From assembly GCA_022820665.1 (NCBI GenBank), contig JAJEFB010000004.1:1-60869 (forward strand): 60,869 nucleotides of DNA. Reading direction: 5' to 3'. Shown here one piece after another: positions 43,572-52,806 of this stretch. The stretch's first letter is position 1, and every line of letters starts with the position of its first letter. The translations under genes and the position numbers were made by a program. Under the pieces are notes generated by a model. That model was not told the DNA's origin, did no database searches, and saw only the letters and a program-made list of their open reading frames with translations. The stretch is from Anaerolineae bacterium (lineage in GTDB: Bacteria; Chloroflexota; Anaerolineae; Aggregatilineales; Phototrophicaceae).

Positions 43572-44729
43572 ATGATGGCCAAGACCCTGTTACGCGGCAT
43601 CACCTGGAATCATTCACGCGGCTTTGTATCGGTGGTTGCCACCGCGCAGCGCTTCTGCGAGATGCGCCCGGAGGTGGAAATCCTCTGGGAGAAGCGCTCG
43701 CTGCAAGAATTCGCCGACGCGCCGATTCAAGGCTTGGCTGCGGATTATGACTTGCTGGTGATCGATCATCCCTGGGCCGGTTACGCGGCTTACAGTCAAG
43801 TCTTGGTCCCGCTACAGGAAATTATCCCGGCGGACTATATGGCGGACCAGGCGGCCAACTCGGTCGGGCATTCGCAGGCCAGCTATATCTTCAACGGCAA
43901 TCAATGCGCCCTGGCAATCGACGCCGCCACGCCCGTGGCTTCCTATCGGCCCGATTTGCTCGCGCGTTACGATCTGCAAAAGCCGGATACCTGGAGCGAT
44001 CTGCTGGCGCTGGCGCGGCAGGGTCGGGTTATTATGCCCGGCATCGAAATCGATACGCTGATGAATTTCTACATGCTCTGCGCCACCCAGGGCGAAGCGC
44101 CCTTTGTCGACGATGAATGGGCGGTATCCGATGAGATGAGCTTAAGCGCCCTGGAGCAATTGCGAGAGCTCGCCAGCCTGTGCCCGCGGGATATCTTCGC
44201 TTGGAACCCGATTGCCGTATACGAGGCGCTTTCGCGGCGCGAAGATTACGTATACTGTCCCTTCGCCTACGGTTATTCCAATTATTCGCGCGCGGGCTAC
44301 TCGGACAATGTGCTGATTTTTGATGACATGGTCGACATCGACGGCCAGGGGCGCTGCCAAAGTACGCTGGGCGGTACGGGACTTTCGATTTCCACGGGCT
44401 GCAAGTCGGTGGAGGTCGCGCGCGATTACGCCATGTTCAGCGCCAGCCCGGTTATCCAGAGAACAATCTTCTTCGAGAACGGCGGCCAGCCCGGGCATCG
44501 GGCCGCCTGGATCGACGACGAGGTTAATCGCCGCAGCAGCAACTACTTCCGCAATACCTTGCCAGCGCTCGACCGGGCTTACCTGCGGCCGAGATTCCCC
44601 GGTTACTTGCATTTTCAGGATCACGGCGGCGCGCCCATCCGCCAGTATTTGCTGGGGGGAGGCGATGCCCGGCAAGTCCTGGCTGAGTTGAAGCGGCTGT
44701 TTCAAGAAGCCAAGGCTTTGTACGCCTGA
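43572..44729 (+). CDS. Solute-binding-protein homologue without signal peptide
   Basis: A 385-aa protein with the family-1 solute-binding fold by pattern: AADYDLLVIDHPWAGYAAYSQVL and a later EVARDYAMFSASPVIQRTIFF. The N-terminus MMAKTLLRGITWNHSRGFVS runs straight into the first strand, with no hydrophobic signal, Tat motif or lipobox. GGAGG eight bases before the first ATG makes a missed upstream signal unlikely, and the sequence upstream is occupied by operator site C. It may be a cytoplasmic ligand binder or an enzyme derived from the fold. I recall similar signal-less proteins next to CaiB and MaoC genes in proteobacteria, but have not checked. Confidence 0.8.
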   Translation: MMAKTLLRGITWNHSRGFVSVVATAQRFCEMRPEVEILWEKRSLQEFADAPIQGLAADYDLLVIDHPWAGYAAYSQVLVPLQEIIPADYMADQAANSVGHSQASYIFNGNQCALAIDAATPVASYRPDLLARYDLQKPDTWSDLLALARQGRVIMPGIEIDTLMNFYMLCATQGEAPFVDDEWAVSDEMSLSALEQLRELASLCPRDIFAWNPIAVYEALSRREDYVYCPFAYGYSNYSRAGYSDNVLIFDDMVDIDGQGRCQSTLGGTGLSISTGCKSVEVARDYAMFSASPVIQRTIFFENGGQPGHRAAWIDDEVNRRSSNYFRNTLPALDRAYLRPRFPGYLHFQDHGGAPIRQYLLGGGDARQVLAELKRLFQEAKALYA

Positions 44730-44738
44730 GTTCCGCGC

Positions 44739-44763
44739 TTTTTAATAAACCGCGATTCGCGGT
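44739..44763 (-). terminator. Hairpin between convergent genes, possible terminator
   Basis: ACCGCG (44749-44754) and CGCGGT (44758-44763) form a 6-bp stem with a 3-nt loop; on the minus strand TTTATTAAAAA follows. It lies about 60 bp past the stop of the SGNH hydrolase gene. Confidence 0.4.
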
Positions 44764-44825
44764 AGCCGAGCAGGTCAAATATTTTGCGCGAGCGTGGTAG
44801 CCCAAATTCGCCGCCGCCGAGCGGC

Positions 44826-45614
44826 TTATTCATCGAGGTGTTCGGTGAAGCGGCTTAGCGCGGTTGCCCATAGTTGCTGAATATCGTCGTCAGTATCCGC
44901 GCCGCCGGTATTGAGAATGGAAACTTCTTTTTCCTCGATGATGCGGTAAGTCTTGTCCGCGACTGATTTGCAGCGCGTAGCAATCGCTTGGAAGATACCG
45001 TATCCGATCAGGACGTGCCCCAAGTCGTTGAGGTGGCAGGCATCGGCATGCAGCAGCCAGTCGGCGCCGCCCATGATTTGCTCGGCATCGGCGAAGATCG
45101 CGCCATGCTTTTCCGCCAGCTTCCGAATCGCCACGTTGTAGGCTCGGGCTGTTTCATAGTTCCAGCGGGTCCAGGTGGGGTAGACTTCCGGGTCGTTGGC
45201 GCCCACCCCGTAAGTTTGATGATAGACGCCGAGCAAGAGGAGCAGCGCGCCGGTTTGCTCTTGAATGTCGGTGACGATGGTTTCCAGGTCTTCGAGGTAT
45301 TCCTCCAAAGGCATACCCGAGCGCATATCGTTGACCGCTTCGGCAATCAGCACCAGGTCCGGCTTCAAGTCGATGCAATGTTGTCGATAGCGCTCCAGCA
45401 AACTTGGCTTGGCCGATTCCCCGTAACCCGGGCAGCGCGGCGAAATCACGCCGGCCGGCAAACCTCGATTGAATACGGTCAGCGGCTCGTCCTGGAACTT
45501 GCGCAACAAGTTTGCCGTCACCTGGTTCCACTCGTTCTCAGGCTCGGCCGCGCACATGCCGTAGGAAATGCTGTCACCCAAAACTACCATTCTGCGGAAA
45601 GGACCCTGGTTCAT
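44826..45614 (-). CDS. SGNH/GDSL hydrolase, copy 1
   Basis: A 262-aa cytoplasmic esterase-type protein. Block I is VVLGDSISYG with the nucleophile serine, block III is EAVNDMRSG with the asparagine, and block V is DACHLNDLGH with the Asp-x-x-His. There is no signal peptide, so it probably removes acyl groups from an imported substrate. It is a close paralogue of the next gene upstream; both share RRMVVLGDS, FNRGLP and ISPRCPGY. The two genes are 13 bp apart and lie downstream of a CUT2 importer. Confidence 0.85.
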   Translation of the reverse strand: MNQGPFRRMVVLGDSISYGMCAAEPENEWNQVTANLLRKFQDEPLTVFNRGLPAGVISPRCPGYGESAKPSLLERYRQHCIDLKPDLVLIAEAVNDMRSGMPLEEYLEDLETIVTDIQEQTGALLLLLGVYHQTYGVGANDPEVYPTWTRWNYETARAYNVAIRKLAEKHGAIFADAEQIMGGADWLLHADACHLNDLGHVLIGYGIFQAIATRCKSVADKTYRIIEEKEVSILNTGGADTDDDIQQLWATALSRFTEHLDE

Positions 45615-45627
45615 GAGCTTAATCCAG

Positions 45628-46431
45628 TCACTTCTTCAAGTTGTCATCAAATTCAATCGTGAATCGATCCAATGCCTCGTTCCAGAGCGCGCGAATCTCC
45701 TCGTCAGTGTCCGTACCGCCGGTATTGAGGATTGACACCGCCTCTTCTTCCATGATTCGCAATGTCTTGTCGGCGATCCGGGCGCAATGGGTGGCGATGA
45801 CCTGAAAAACGGCATTGCCCATCAGCGCCTGCCCCAGATCGTTGAGATGGCAGCAATCGGAGTGCAAGACCCAATCCGCGCCGGCGAAGACCGCGCGCGT
45901 ATCGACATACAAGGCGCCGAGCTCCGCCGCAAGCAAGCCGATCGCGTGGTTGTAGGCATGGGCTTCCAGGTCACTCCATTTCGCCCAGGTCGGGTAAAGC
46001 GCCGGGTCATTTACGCCCCGCCCATGAACTTGATGGTAGACGCCGGGCATGACCACCAAGGCGTCGGTCTGGGCTTGTATATCGGCGACGATCGATTTCA
46101 GATCGCTGATGTATTCCTGCAGCGGCATGCCCGCGCGCATATCGTTCAAGCTTTGCGCTACGATGACCAGATCCGGATCCAGGTCGATACAGTGTCGCCG
46201 GTAGCGCTCCATCAGACTGGGCTTGGCGGAATCGGCATAGCCCGGGCAACGCGGTGAAATCACTTCCGCGGGCAGACCACGATTGAAGACTTCCAGTGGC
46301 TCGTCCTGGAAGCGCCGCAGCCAGTAGGCGAGCACTTGATTCCATTCGTTGCGCGGCTCGTGAGCGCACATGCCATAGGAGTTGCTGTCTCCCAGAACGA
46401 CCATACGGCGAAAGGGACCACTATTTGTCAT
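45628..46431 (-). CDS. SGNH/GDSL hydrolase, copy 2
   Basis: A 267-aa paralogue of the neighbouring hydrolase. Blocks are VVLGDSNSYG, QSLNDMRAG and SDCCHLNDLGQ: the last block keeps Asp and His, but Gly-His at the end becomes Gly-Gln. GGAGGGAGAG seven bases before the ATG is a strong ribosome site. The order (importer binding protein, then this gene, then copy 1) and the short gaps suggest one operon. Divergence between copies suggests different acyl or sugar specificity. Confidence 0.85.
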   Translation of the reverse strand: MTNSGPFRRMVVLGDSNSYGMCAHEPRNEWNQVLAYWLRRFQDEPLEVFNRGLPAEVISPRCPGYADSAKPSLMERYRRHCIDLDPDLVIVAQSLNDMRAGMPLQEYISDLKSIVADIQAQTDALVVMPGVYHQVHGRGVNDPALYPTWAKWSDLEAHAYNHAIGLLAAELGALYVDTRAVFAGADWVLHSDCCHLNDLGQALMGNAVFQVIATHCARIADKTLRIMEEEAVSILNTGGTDTDEEIRALWNEALDRFTIEFDDNLKK

Positions 46432-46526
46432 GAATCAACTCTCCCTCCGCTTGTGAGCCAAGATTCTGCGGTCGGTAGAGGATAGCCGAAACCGGGTCCG
46501 GCTATCCTCGGTGAAGCGCGGGGTTT

Positions 46527-47582
46527 CTACCACTCGCCTTCGAAATCTTCCACGTTTTCTTGCGTCACGATTGGACGCGGCAGGAAGATATCACTGGGAA
46601 TCTCGGCGCCTTCGAGGTGAGCGATCAGCGCTTTGGAGCAAATGTAGGCGGCCGCCCGCGGCGAATCGAAGACGCTGCCATAGAGTTCGCCGTTGGCAAT
46701 CGATTCCAGACCTTCAACGCTGCCGCCAATGCCGATTACGCGCACGTCATCTAGCATATCGGCATCTCGCAAGGCGGAAACGACGCCCATCGCCATATTG
46801 TCGTCATGCGCATAGATCAAATCGATATCCGGATAGGCTTGGATGAAATTCTCGGTGACAGCCAGAGAATCTTCACGTGTCCAGTTGCCCGGCTGCGAAG
46901 CCACGATCTCGATATCGGGATTCTCTTCCAGCGCCTCGACGAATCCCTCGGAGCGTTCGATCGACGCCTGGAAACCGGCGGCGCCTTCAACAATGGCGAC
47001 TTGCCCGCCATCGGGCAACAGCTCCAGGACGAATTGCGCTACGTCGCGCCCGGTTTGGACCTCGTCAACGCCGATCAAGCTGACGCTGCCTTCATAATTG
47101 GCGCGCGGCGGACCGCCAAGATCGTTCCAACAGGTCAAGACGGCGATATCGGCGGCGACTGCTGCTTCCAGCTGTGGAATGACAGCTTCGGCGTCCAGGG
47201 CGACCAGCACGATGCCGTCGGGATCCAGGGCGATGATGTCTTCCAGTTGCGTGATCTGCTTCTGAACATCGAATTGGGCATCGGTGAGGATCTGCTCGAA
47301 TCCCATATCTTCCGCCGCTTGATCCGAACCTTCTACCATGGCGACGACAAAGGGGAAGTTGTTGCCGATCTGCGATACGCCTATCAGATAGGCGTCGGTC
47401 GTCTCGTAGGGCGACATGATGGGCATGCCATTATCACCCAGCTCAAAGAGGAAGGACAGATCAACCTCTTCCATCTCCATTTCCGCGTCGTCTTCGTCAT
47501 CCGCAAAAGCCGCGCCCGGCAGTATGAGCAGAGGCAGAAACAGCAGTATCGCGCAGGCTAGTATGAACTTGCGTATCTTCAT
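46527..47582 (-). CDS. CUT2 sugar ABC transporter substrate-binding protein (RbsB-like)
   Basis: A 351-aa exported periplasmic-binding-protein type 1 family member. The signal peptide MKIRKFILACAILLFLPLLI is followed by an acidic linker (DDEDDAEMEMEEVD). ALDPDGIVLVALDAEAVIPQ, IYAHDDNMAMGVVSALRDA and VRVIGIGGSVEGLE are characteristic of ribose/galactose-type binders. AGGAG before the ATG supports the start. It is the last of three importer genes, the reverse of the CUT1 operons here, and is followed by the SGNH pair. The ligand may be a ribose-containing compound given the nucleoside genes upstream. Confidence 0.9.
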   Translation of the reverse strand: MKIRKFILACAILLFLPLLILPGAAFADDEDDAEMEMEEVDLSFLFELGDNGMPIMSPYETTDAYLIGVSQIGNNFPFVVAMVEGSDQAAEDMGFEQILTDAQFDVQKQITQLEDIIALDPDGIVLVALDAEAVIPQLEAAVAADIAVLTCWNDLGGPPRANYEGSVSLIGVDEVQTGRDVAQFVLELLPDGGQVAIVEGAAGFQASIERSEGFVEALEENPDIEIVASQPGNWTREDSLAVTENFIQAYPDIDLIYAHDDNMAMGVVSALRDADMLDDVRVIGIGGSVEGLESIANGELYGSVFDSPRAAAYICSKALIAHLEGAEIPSDIFLPRPIVTQENVEDFEGEW

Positions 47583-47662
47583 GATTTGTCTCCTAAAAAC
47601 TTATCATTCGAACAGAAAGTCGCTCGCGCATGAAGTCTTCTGATGTGACCTCCTTTCCCTAT

Positions 47663-48637
47663 TCATTGTCGGCGGCGCTGATAGGTATATAGCGCAACGG
47701 CGCCGATCATGATAAAACCCTGTATCAACTCCTGATAATTCGCGCCGATATTCAAGAGATTGAAGCCATTGCCCAGCACTTGCAGCAGCAGAACGGCGAC
47801 CACCGTTTTCCAAACGCTGCCTTCTCCGCCGAAAATGCTGGTGCCGCCCAGCACCGCCGCCGTGATCGCGATGAACTCCGTGCCCACGCCGCCCAAAGGC
47901 GAAGCCGAATAGATGCGGCCCAGCAAGATGATGCCGCCGATCGTGGCGCAAATGGAACTGAGAACGAAGGCGCTGATGATGATCTCGTCGACGCGCAAGC
48001 CGGCCAGTTTGCTGGCTTCTCTATTTCCGCCGATGGCCAGCAGATAGCGCCCGTAGCGCGTATAGTTCAAGACGAATTCGCCCAGGATGCCCAAGCCCAG
48101 GAAGGCGATGACGGGGAAGGGAATCGACAAGATTTCGCCACTGCCGAACCAACGCAATTCCGGCGTCGCGCCGCGCAGGATGCGTCCGTCGGTCAGCACC
48201 AGCAGCAAGCCCTTGATGATGGACAGGGTGCCCAAGGTTGTCACCAGAGAGTTGACGCCGATCTTGGTGATGATAGCGCCGGTGATCAAACCGATGACAA
48301 CGGCGATGCAAAGCGAAGCGAACAAGGCGGGAATAAAGCCGATGACCGGGATCAGCAAGAGGATGACCACCCCGGTGAAGCCCGCTTGCGCGCCCACTGC
48401 CAGATCGAATTGCGCGGTCGACAGCAGAAAAGTCATGCCGATTGCCAGAACGCCGACAACGGATGCCTGGCGAATGATGTTGATGATATTTCGCGGACGC
48501 AAGAAGGCGTCGGAAGACAATGCCAGGACGACGCAGAGGATGAGGAATACATAGACGATAGCCATGTTTTGCAGCGAGAGTGATTTCATCAGCGCCGAAA
48601 GGCGGTTTTGTCCGTTTTCTTGTCGCTTCATTGCCAT
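47663..48637 (-). CDS. CUT2 sugar ABC transporter permease (RbsC-like)
   Basis: A 324-aa membrane protein with about ten spans. The landmarks are RPRNIINIIRQASVVGVLAIGM, STAQFDLAVGAQAGFTGV (the usual GGIDLSVG position), GVNSLVTTLGTLSI and the AVLGGTSIFGGEGSVWKTV stretch near the C-terminus. ATG 48637, with GGGAG five bases upstream, was chosen over a GTG at 48649. It lies between the ATPase and the binding-protein genes. Confidence 0.9.
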   Translation of the reverse strand: MAMKRQENGQNRLSALMKSLSLQNMAIVYVFLILCVVLALSSDAFLRPRNIINIIRQASVVGVLAIGMTFLLSTAQFDLAVGAQAGFTGVVILLLIPVIGFIPALFASLCIAVVIGLITGAIITKIGVNSLVTTLGTLSIIKGLLLVLTDGRILRGATPELRWFGSGEILSIPFPVIAFLGLGILGEFVLNYTRYGRYLLAIGGNREASKLAGLRVDEIIISAFVLSSICATIGGIILLGRIYSASPLGGVGTEFIAITAAVLGGTSIFGGEGSVWKTVVAVLLLQVLGNGFNLLNIGANYQELIQGFIMIGAVALYTYQRRRQ

Positions 48638-48649
48638 AACCGCTCCCAC

Positions 48650-50140
48650 TTAGAGCATTGTCGCCGCGGCCACCAGGCGCGCCTCGCTGATGTCGTCGCG
48701 TTCCAGCGCGGCGGTAATGGCTCCGTTGCGCAGGACGATGCCGCGATCGGCGACGCCGGCGATCTCTTTGAATTCCGACGAGATGAACAAGATGGCTTTG
48801 CCTTGATCAGTCAACTGCCGCATCAGGAGAAAGATCTCTTCTTTGGCGCGCACATCAATACCCTGCGTCGGTTCATCGAGGACCAAGATACGCGCGTCGG
48901 TATATAGCATGCGCGCCAATACCACTTTCTGTTGATTGCCGCCACTGAGGTTGCGTACCCGCTGCCGGGCTGAGGGCGTGACAATACGCAATTGCTCGAT
49001 GAAATCGGCGGCGATCTGGCGTTCGCGCTTGAACTGAATCACCTGCCTCGGCGAGATTTTGTCGATGGATGACAGACTCACGTTTTTCGCCAGTTCGAAA
49101 TCCAGCAGCAAGCCGCTTCCCTTGCGGTCGCTCGGCAGCAGACAGATACCGCGCTTGATCGCTTCGTAAGGCGACGAGATGCGCGTCGGCTCGCCATCGA
49201 GCATGACCGCGCCACGGTCATAGGCGAGGTTGCCAATGATGAGATTGCCGATGTCGCTGCAGCCGCTGCCGACCAAGCCGGTCAAGCCCAGGATCTCTCC
49301 CTGATGGAGCGTCATCGAGAAGTCGCGAATGCGGTCGCCAACGCTGATCCCGCGCAACTGCAGTATGGGTTTGCCGCTTGCTGTATTGGTCTTTTCGGGA
49401 AACATGTCTCTTGGCGAATGCCCAATCATCATCGCCACAACTTCTTGCGGACTTGTCTTGTCAATGTCGAGGGTGTCGACGCGGCGACCGTCCTTCAATA
49501 TGGTCACCCTGTCGGCGATCTCGAAGATCTCGTCAATAAAATGGGTGATGAAAATAAAGGACTTGCCCGCAGCCTGCAATTGACGCGCCGTTTGGAAAAG
49601 CGCCTCTTTGGCATTTTGGTCCAGGGTTGCTGTTGGCTCGTCCATGACGATGACTTGGGCATCACGGTCAAGCACCTTCAAAATCTCGACCAACTGGCGC
49701 TCGGCAACGCTCAAATCGCGGATACGACGCTCGGGTGCGAGGTAGATGCCGAAGCTGTCACAAAGTTGTTGGTAACGCGCCAAATGGATCGCGCGGTCAA
49801 TCCTGCCCAGGCGCGTCGTCTTTTCCCGTCCCAAATAGATATTGGCGAGCACGGTGAGCGCGGGTACCAGGGGCAGGTCTTGATAGACGATGCCGATGCC
49901 TTGTCGAATGGCATCGGCGGGCATGCTGATATCAGCCGGCTTTCCGTTTAAGAAAATGGATCCAGCGTCGCGCTGATAGGCGCCGGAAAGGATCTTCATC
50001 AAGGTGGATTTGCCCGCGCCATTTTCGCCGACGACGGCATGAACTTCGCCGCGAGCGATCTCCAGATCGACGCTGTCAAGGGCGACGACGCCGGGAAAGG
50101 TCTTGGTGATTGCTCGCATTTCGAGGATGGATCGAGGCAT
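48650..50140 (-). CDS. CUT2 sugar ABC transporter ATPase, two nucleotide-binding domains (RbsA-like)
   Basis: A 496-aa fused ATPase. The first domain has Walker A GENGAGKST at about 38-46, the signature LSVAERQLVEI and Walker B VIVMDEPTA. The second has a degenerate Walker A (GLVGSGCSD), the signature LSGGNQQKVVLAR and Walker B ILVLDEPTQG, the usual asymmetry of the family. This is the only ABC ATPase gene in the window and by type cannot serve the CUT1 permeases. It is the first gene of the CUT2 operon. Confidence 0.93.
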   Translation of the reverse strand: MPRSILEMRAITKTFPGVVALDSVDLEIARGEVHAVVGENGAGKSTLMKILSGAYQRDAGSIFLNGKPADISMPADAIRQGIGIVYQDLPLVPALTVLANIYLGREKTTRLGRIDRAIHLARYQQLCDSFGIYLAPERRIRDLSVAERQLVEILKVLDRDAQVIVMDEPTATLDQNAKEALFQTARQLQAAGKSFIFITHFIDEIFEIADRVTILKDGRRVDTLDIDKTSPQEVVAMMIGHSPRDMFPEKTNTASGKPILQLRGISVGDRIRDFSMTLHQGEILGLTGLVGSGCSDIGNLIIGNLAYDRGAVMLDGEPTRISSPYEAIKRGICLLPSDRKGSGLLLDFELAKNVSLSSIDKISPRQVIQFKRERQIAADFIEQLRIVTPSARQRVRNLSGGNQQKVVLARMLYTDARILVLDEPTQGIDVRAKEEIFLLMRQLTDQGKAILFISSEFKEIAGVADRGIVLRNGAITAALERDDISEARLVAAATML

Positions 50141-50296
50141 ATTATGAGCCAGGCATTGTCTTTAAGTTGAAAAATCTTATACATATACGGGGCGCAAGAT
50201 CTACTTGCATGCTGACAGATCGCGTCGCCCCAATTGGTTGCTCGCGCGGCGCCATTAGCGACCAGGCGAAGATTTCACATAATTTTATTCGCTAGC

Positions 50297-50326
50297 AGTA
50301 TAACAAGGAACGCGCCGCAAAACCAA
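50297..50326 (-). promoter_or_regulatory. Candidate promoter for the CUT2 operon
   Basis: On the minus strand TTGGTT (50326-50321) and TATACT (50302-50297) are 18 bp apart. The leader to the ATPase ATG at 50140 would be about 150 nt. The 224-bp gap holds no gene. Confidence 0.4.
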
Positions 50327-50364
50327 CTTGCCGCGTCCTTCGCACAACTTCGCGCTGGATGCGG

Positions 50365-50811
50365 CTAAACGCCGATGTCCTCGTTCCAAAGCGCGGGATT
50401 GTCGCGAATGAAATCTTGCATCAGCCGGTAGCATTCTTCGTCATCAAGCTGAATCAATTGTACGCCGCGAGCGGTCAGGTACTCCTCGGGACCCTTAAAA
50501 CTGCGATTTTCGCCGATGACGACCGTCGGGATCTTGTAAAGCAAGATAGCGCCGCTGCACATATCGCAGGGCGACAAGGTGGTGACCAGGGTCGCCCGTT
50601 GATAATCACGCGCGCCGAGGCGCCCGGCGTTTTCCAGGCAATCCATTTCCGCGTGAAGCACGGGGCTGCCGCTTTGCACCCGCCGGTTGTGGCCGCGGCC
50701 GACAATCGCGCCGTCGAGCGCCAGGACCGAGCCGATCGGGATGCCGCCTTCCGCCAGTCCCCGCTTTGCCTCGTCTATCGCCGCACGCATCCATTGATGT
50801 ATTTGTTCCAA
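50365..50811 (-). CDS. Cytosine deaminase, yeast FCY1 type
   Basis: A 148-aa zinc deaminase. Zinc ligands are H53 in VLHAEMDCLEN and C82/C85 in TLSPCDMCSG; E55 is the proton shuttle. All are offset by exactly nine residues from yeast cytosine deaminase (H62, E64, C91, C94). Whole segments agree with the yeast enzyme: GGIPIGS, GRGHNRR, YKIPTVVIGENRSFKG, DDEECYRLMQDFI and the terminal W-EDIG. It should convert cytosine to uracil in the cytoplasm. The called start is TTG; an ATG at 50790 would lose seven residues. It follows a nucleoside hydrolase by 48 bp, which could supply cytosine. Confidence 0.88.
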   Translation of the reverse strand: MEQIHQWMRAAIDEAKRGLAEGGIPIGSVLALDGAIVGRGHNRRVQSGSPVLHAEMDCLENAGRLGARDYQRATLVTTLSPCDMCSGAILLYKIPTVVIGENRSFKGPEEYLTARGVQLIQLDDEECYRLMQDFIRDNPALWNEDIGV

Positions 50812-50859
50812 ATTGATCCATTTGATCCAGTTTACCCTCCCGCCTATGCCGCCGACCGG

Positions 50860-51870
50860 CTAGCGTCCGGTCAAAGCCGAGACATAAAGCTCGACCAAAG
50901 CGTCAAAATCCATGTCGTAGGCGACCTTGATCGGCTCGATATTGCTGTCGATTGGCAAGGCGTCTTCCCCGGAGACGTAGCCGCCCTTGATGTAACCGTG
51001 AGACGTCCCGTAGTCGATCCCTCGCTGAATGCTGACTTCGACGCACATTGATACGAAGTCAAAGATTTCCGGACGAATGACATAGGCTAGGCAGGCATGA
51101 TCGAAGACGCCGTAGAAAAGAACTGGTTCGCGGCGGTCGAGCTCGGGATCGTCAAAACGGGGACCGATATATTGTCTGAACAGATCTGCGACTTCCGGGT
51201 GATCGCTCCCGGGATCGACAATACGGTCGTACAGAGATCGAGCGAAATAGGATCGTCGACAGACATTGAGCGGCATCAAGGTTATATTGGCTCCGGAATG
51301 AAGCACGATGCGCGCCGCTTCGGGATCAACCCAGAAGTTGAATTCCGCCGCGGGCGTGATATTGCCTTGCCCCCGCGGCAAGCGCCCGATGGCGCCGCCC
51401 ATGATCACGATCTCCTTGACTTGACGCGCCATTTCGGGGTACATCCGCAGCGCTACCGCCACATTAGTCAACGGACCGACGGCGACGATGATTATTTCGC
51501 CGGGCTGTGCCTGGACGGTTTCAGCCAGGAAGACCGCGGCGTGCCGCGGGTCGGGCTGCAACCGCGGCAGGCCGGGCGGGATATCCTTCACGTCTTCCAG
51601 CATAGCCCATTTCCCCCAAACCTTGTCGGCGTATGGGCTGCGCTCGTGAAGCAGCGGCCGGTCGAAGCCGCGGCAAACAGGAACGTCTTCGCGCCCCAGC
51701 AGCTCCAGCAAGCGCAGGGCGCAAGCCATTTCGTAGTTGAGATCGAAATTGCCCATGACGGGCGTGATGCCCAGCACTTCGATATCGGGCGATTTCAAAG
51801 CGAAGATGGCGGCCATGCAATCATCATTCATCCAGCCGATATCCGTATCGAAAATGATCTTAGTTGACAT
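50860..51870 (-). CDS. Nucleoside hydrolase (IunH family)
   Basis: A 336-aa N-ribohydrolase. The N-terminal calcium site reads DTDIGWMNDDCMAA, with two extra residues between the Asp pairs relative to the classical DxDPGxDD. VLGITPVMGNFDLN, AVGPLTNVAVAL, IMGGAIGR, EFNFWVDPEAARIVL and the FDHACLAYV region follow. It overlaps the kinase gene by 11 bp, which suggests coupled translation. Next to a cytosine deaminase and a ribokinase-like gene, it probably cleaves pyrimidine ribosides. Confidence 0.88.
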   Translation of the reverse strand: MSTKIIFDTDIGWMNDDCMAAIFALKSPDIEVLGITPVMGNFDLNYEMACALRLLELLGREDVPVCRGFDRPLLHERSPYADKVWGKWAMLEDVKDIPPGLPRLQPDPRHAAVFLAETVQAQPGEIIIVAVGPLTNVAVALRMYPEMARQVKEIVIMGGAIGRLPRGQGNITPAAEFNFWVDPEAARIVLHSGANITLMPLNVCRRSYFARSLYDRIVDPGSDHPEVADLFRQYIGPRFDDPELDRREPVLFYGVFDHACLAYVIRPEIFDFVSMCVEVSIQRGIDYGTSHGYIKGGYVSGEDALPIDSNIEPIKVAYDMDFDALVELYVSALTGR

Positions 51871-52798
51871 GTCGCGCCCTCGCGCTCTCCATAAATGCTC
51901 GGATTTCCGCCAATTTTGGCAGCGAAGGTTGCGCGCCCGACCGCGTCACAGTCAGCGCGCCGCTGGCACAGGCGAATTGCAGAGCGCGGCTGAGGTCGGC
52001 GCCCGCCAGCAGGGCGTGGACCAGGGCGGCGCAAAAGGAGTCTCCGGCAGCGGTGACATCGACCGCAGGCACGGGAAAGGCAGCGCAGTGACGAGCGCCG
52101 GATCCGTCGGCGGCGACCGCGCCCTGGTCGCCGAGGGTGATCGCGACGGTGCCACAGCCTCTCGCCAGCAAGGCTTCGGCAGCGCTTTGCGCCTGGTCCG
52201 CGCCATCGACAGAACGGCCAACATAGAAGGCGGCTTCAGTCTGGTTGAGTATGAGCAAGTCGACGTGAGTGAAGAGATCGGCGGGCAATTTCGTCGCCGG
52301 CGCGGTATTGAGCACGGTCATCAGGCCAGCGTCCTTCGCCTGGACTAAACAAGCCTCGACGATTGGCACGGGCGTTTCCAACTGGCAGAGCAGGCATGCC
52401 GAGCCCCTTAACAGCTCATCCAGCGCTTCAAGTTCGCCTTGAGCCCAGTTCATATTGGCTTCGGGCACGACGATAATATAGTTGTCGCCGTCGTCATCCA
52501 CGAAGACCCAGCCTTTGCCGGTTCCAAGTTCGGGATCGCGCAGGAGGGCGTCGGTTGTTACGCCGTCCTCCTCCAGACTGGCGATAAGCTGATCGCCGTA
52601 GATATCGTTGCCGACGCGGCCAAACATGTGAGTTTGGACCCCGAGCCGAGCCAGTTGCACAGCTTGATTGGCGCCCTTGCCGCCGGGGAATGTGTGAAAG
52701 CTCTTTCCGAAGACCGATTCGCCTTTGCCGGGCATGCGGCTGCCGCGGATCACGAGGTCGAAGTTGAGCCCGCCCAGCACGATTACGTGACCATCCAT
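51860..52798 (-). CDS. PfkB-family ribokinase-like sugar kinase
   Basis: A 312-aa kinase. The first PfkB signature is FPGGKGANQAVQLARLG; the second, with the catalytic aspartate, is DVTAAGDSFCAALV. GGKGANQA and the lengths of the loops resemble ribokinase most. Ribose released by the downstream nucleoside hydrolase is a natural substrate. ATG 52798 is called; a GTG at 52810 overlaps the stop of the upstream oxidoreductase (GTGA) and could be the coupled start. Confidence 0.88.
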   Translation of the reverse strand: MDGHVIVLGGLNFDLVIRGSRMPGKGESVFGKSFHTFPGGKGANQAVQLARLGVQTHMFGRVGNDIYGDQLIASLEEDGVTTDALLRDPELGTGKGWVFVDDDGDNYIIVVPEANMNWAQGELEALDELLRGSACLLCQLETPVPIVEACLVQAKDAGLMTVLNTAPATKLPADLFTHVDLLILNQTEAAFYVGRSVDGADQAQSAAEALLARGCGTVAITLGDQGAVAADGSGARHCAAFPVPAVDVTAAGDSFCAALVHALLAGADLSRALQFACASGALTVTRSGAQPSLPKLAEIRAFMESARARHVN

Positions 52799-52806
52799 GC
52801 CGCTTT

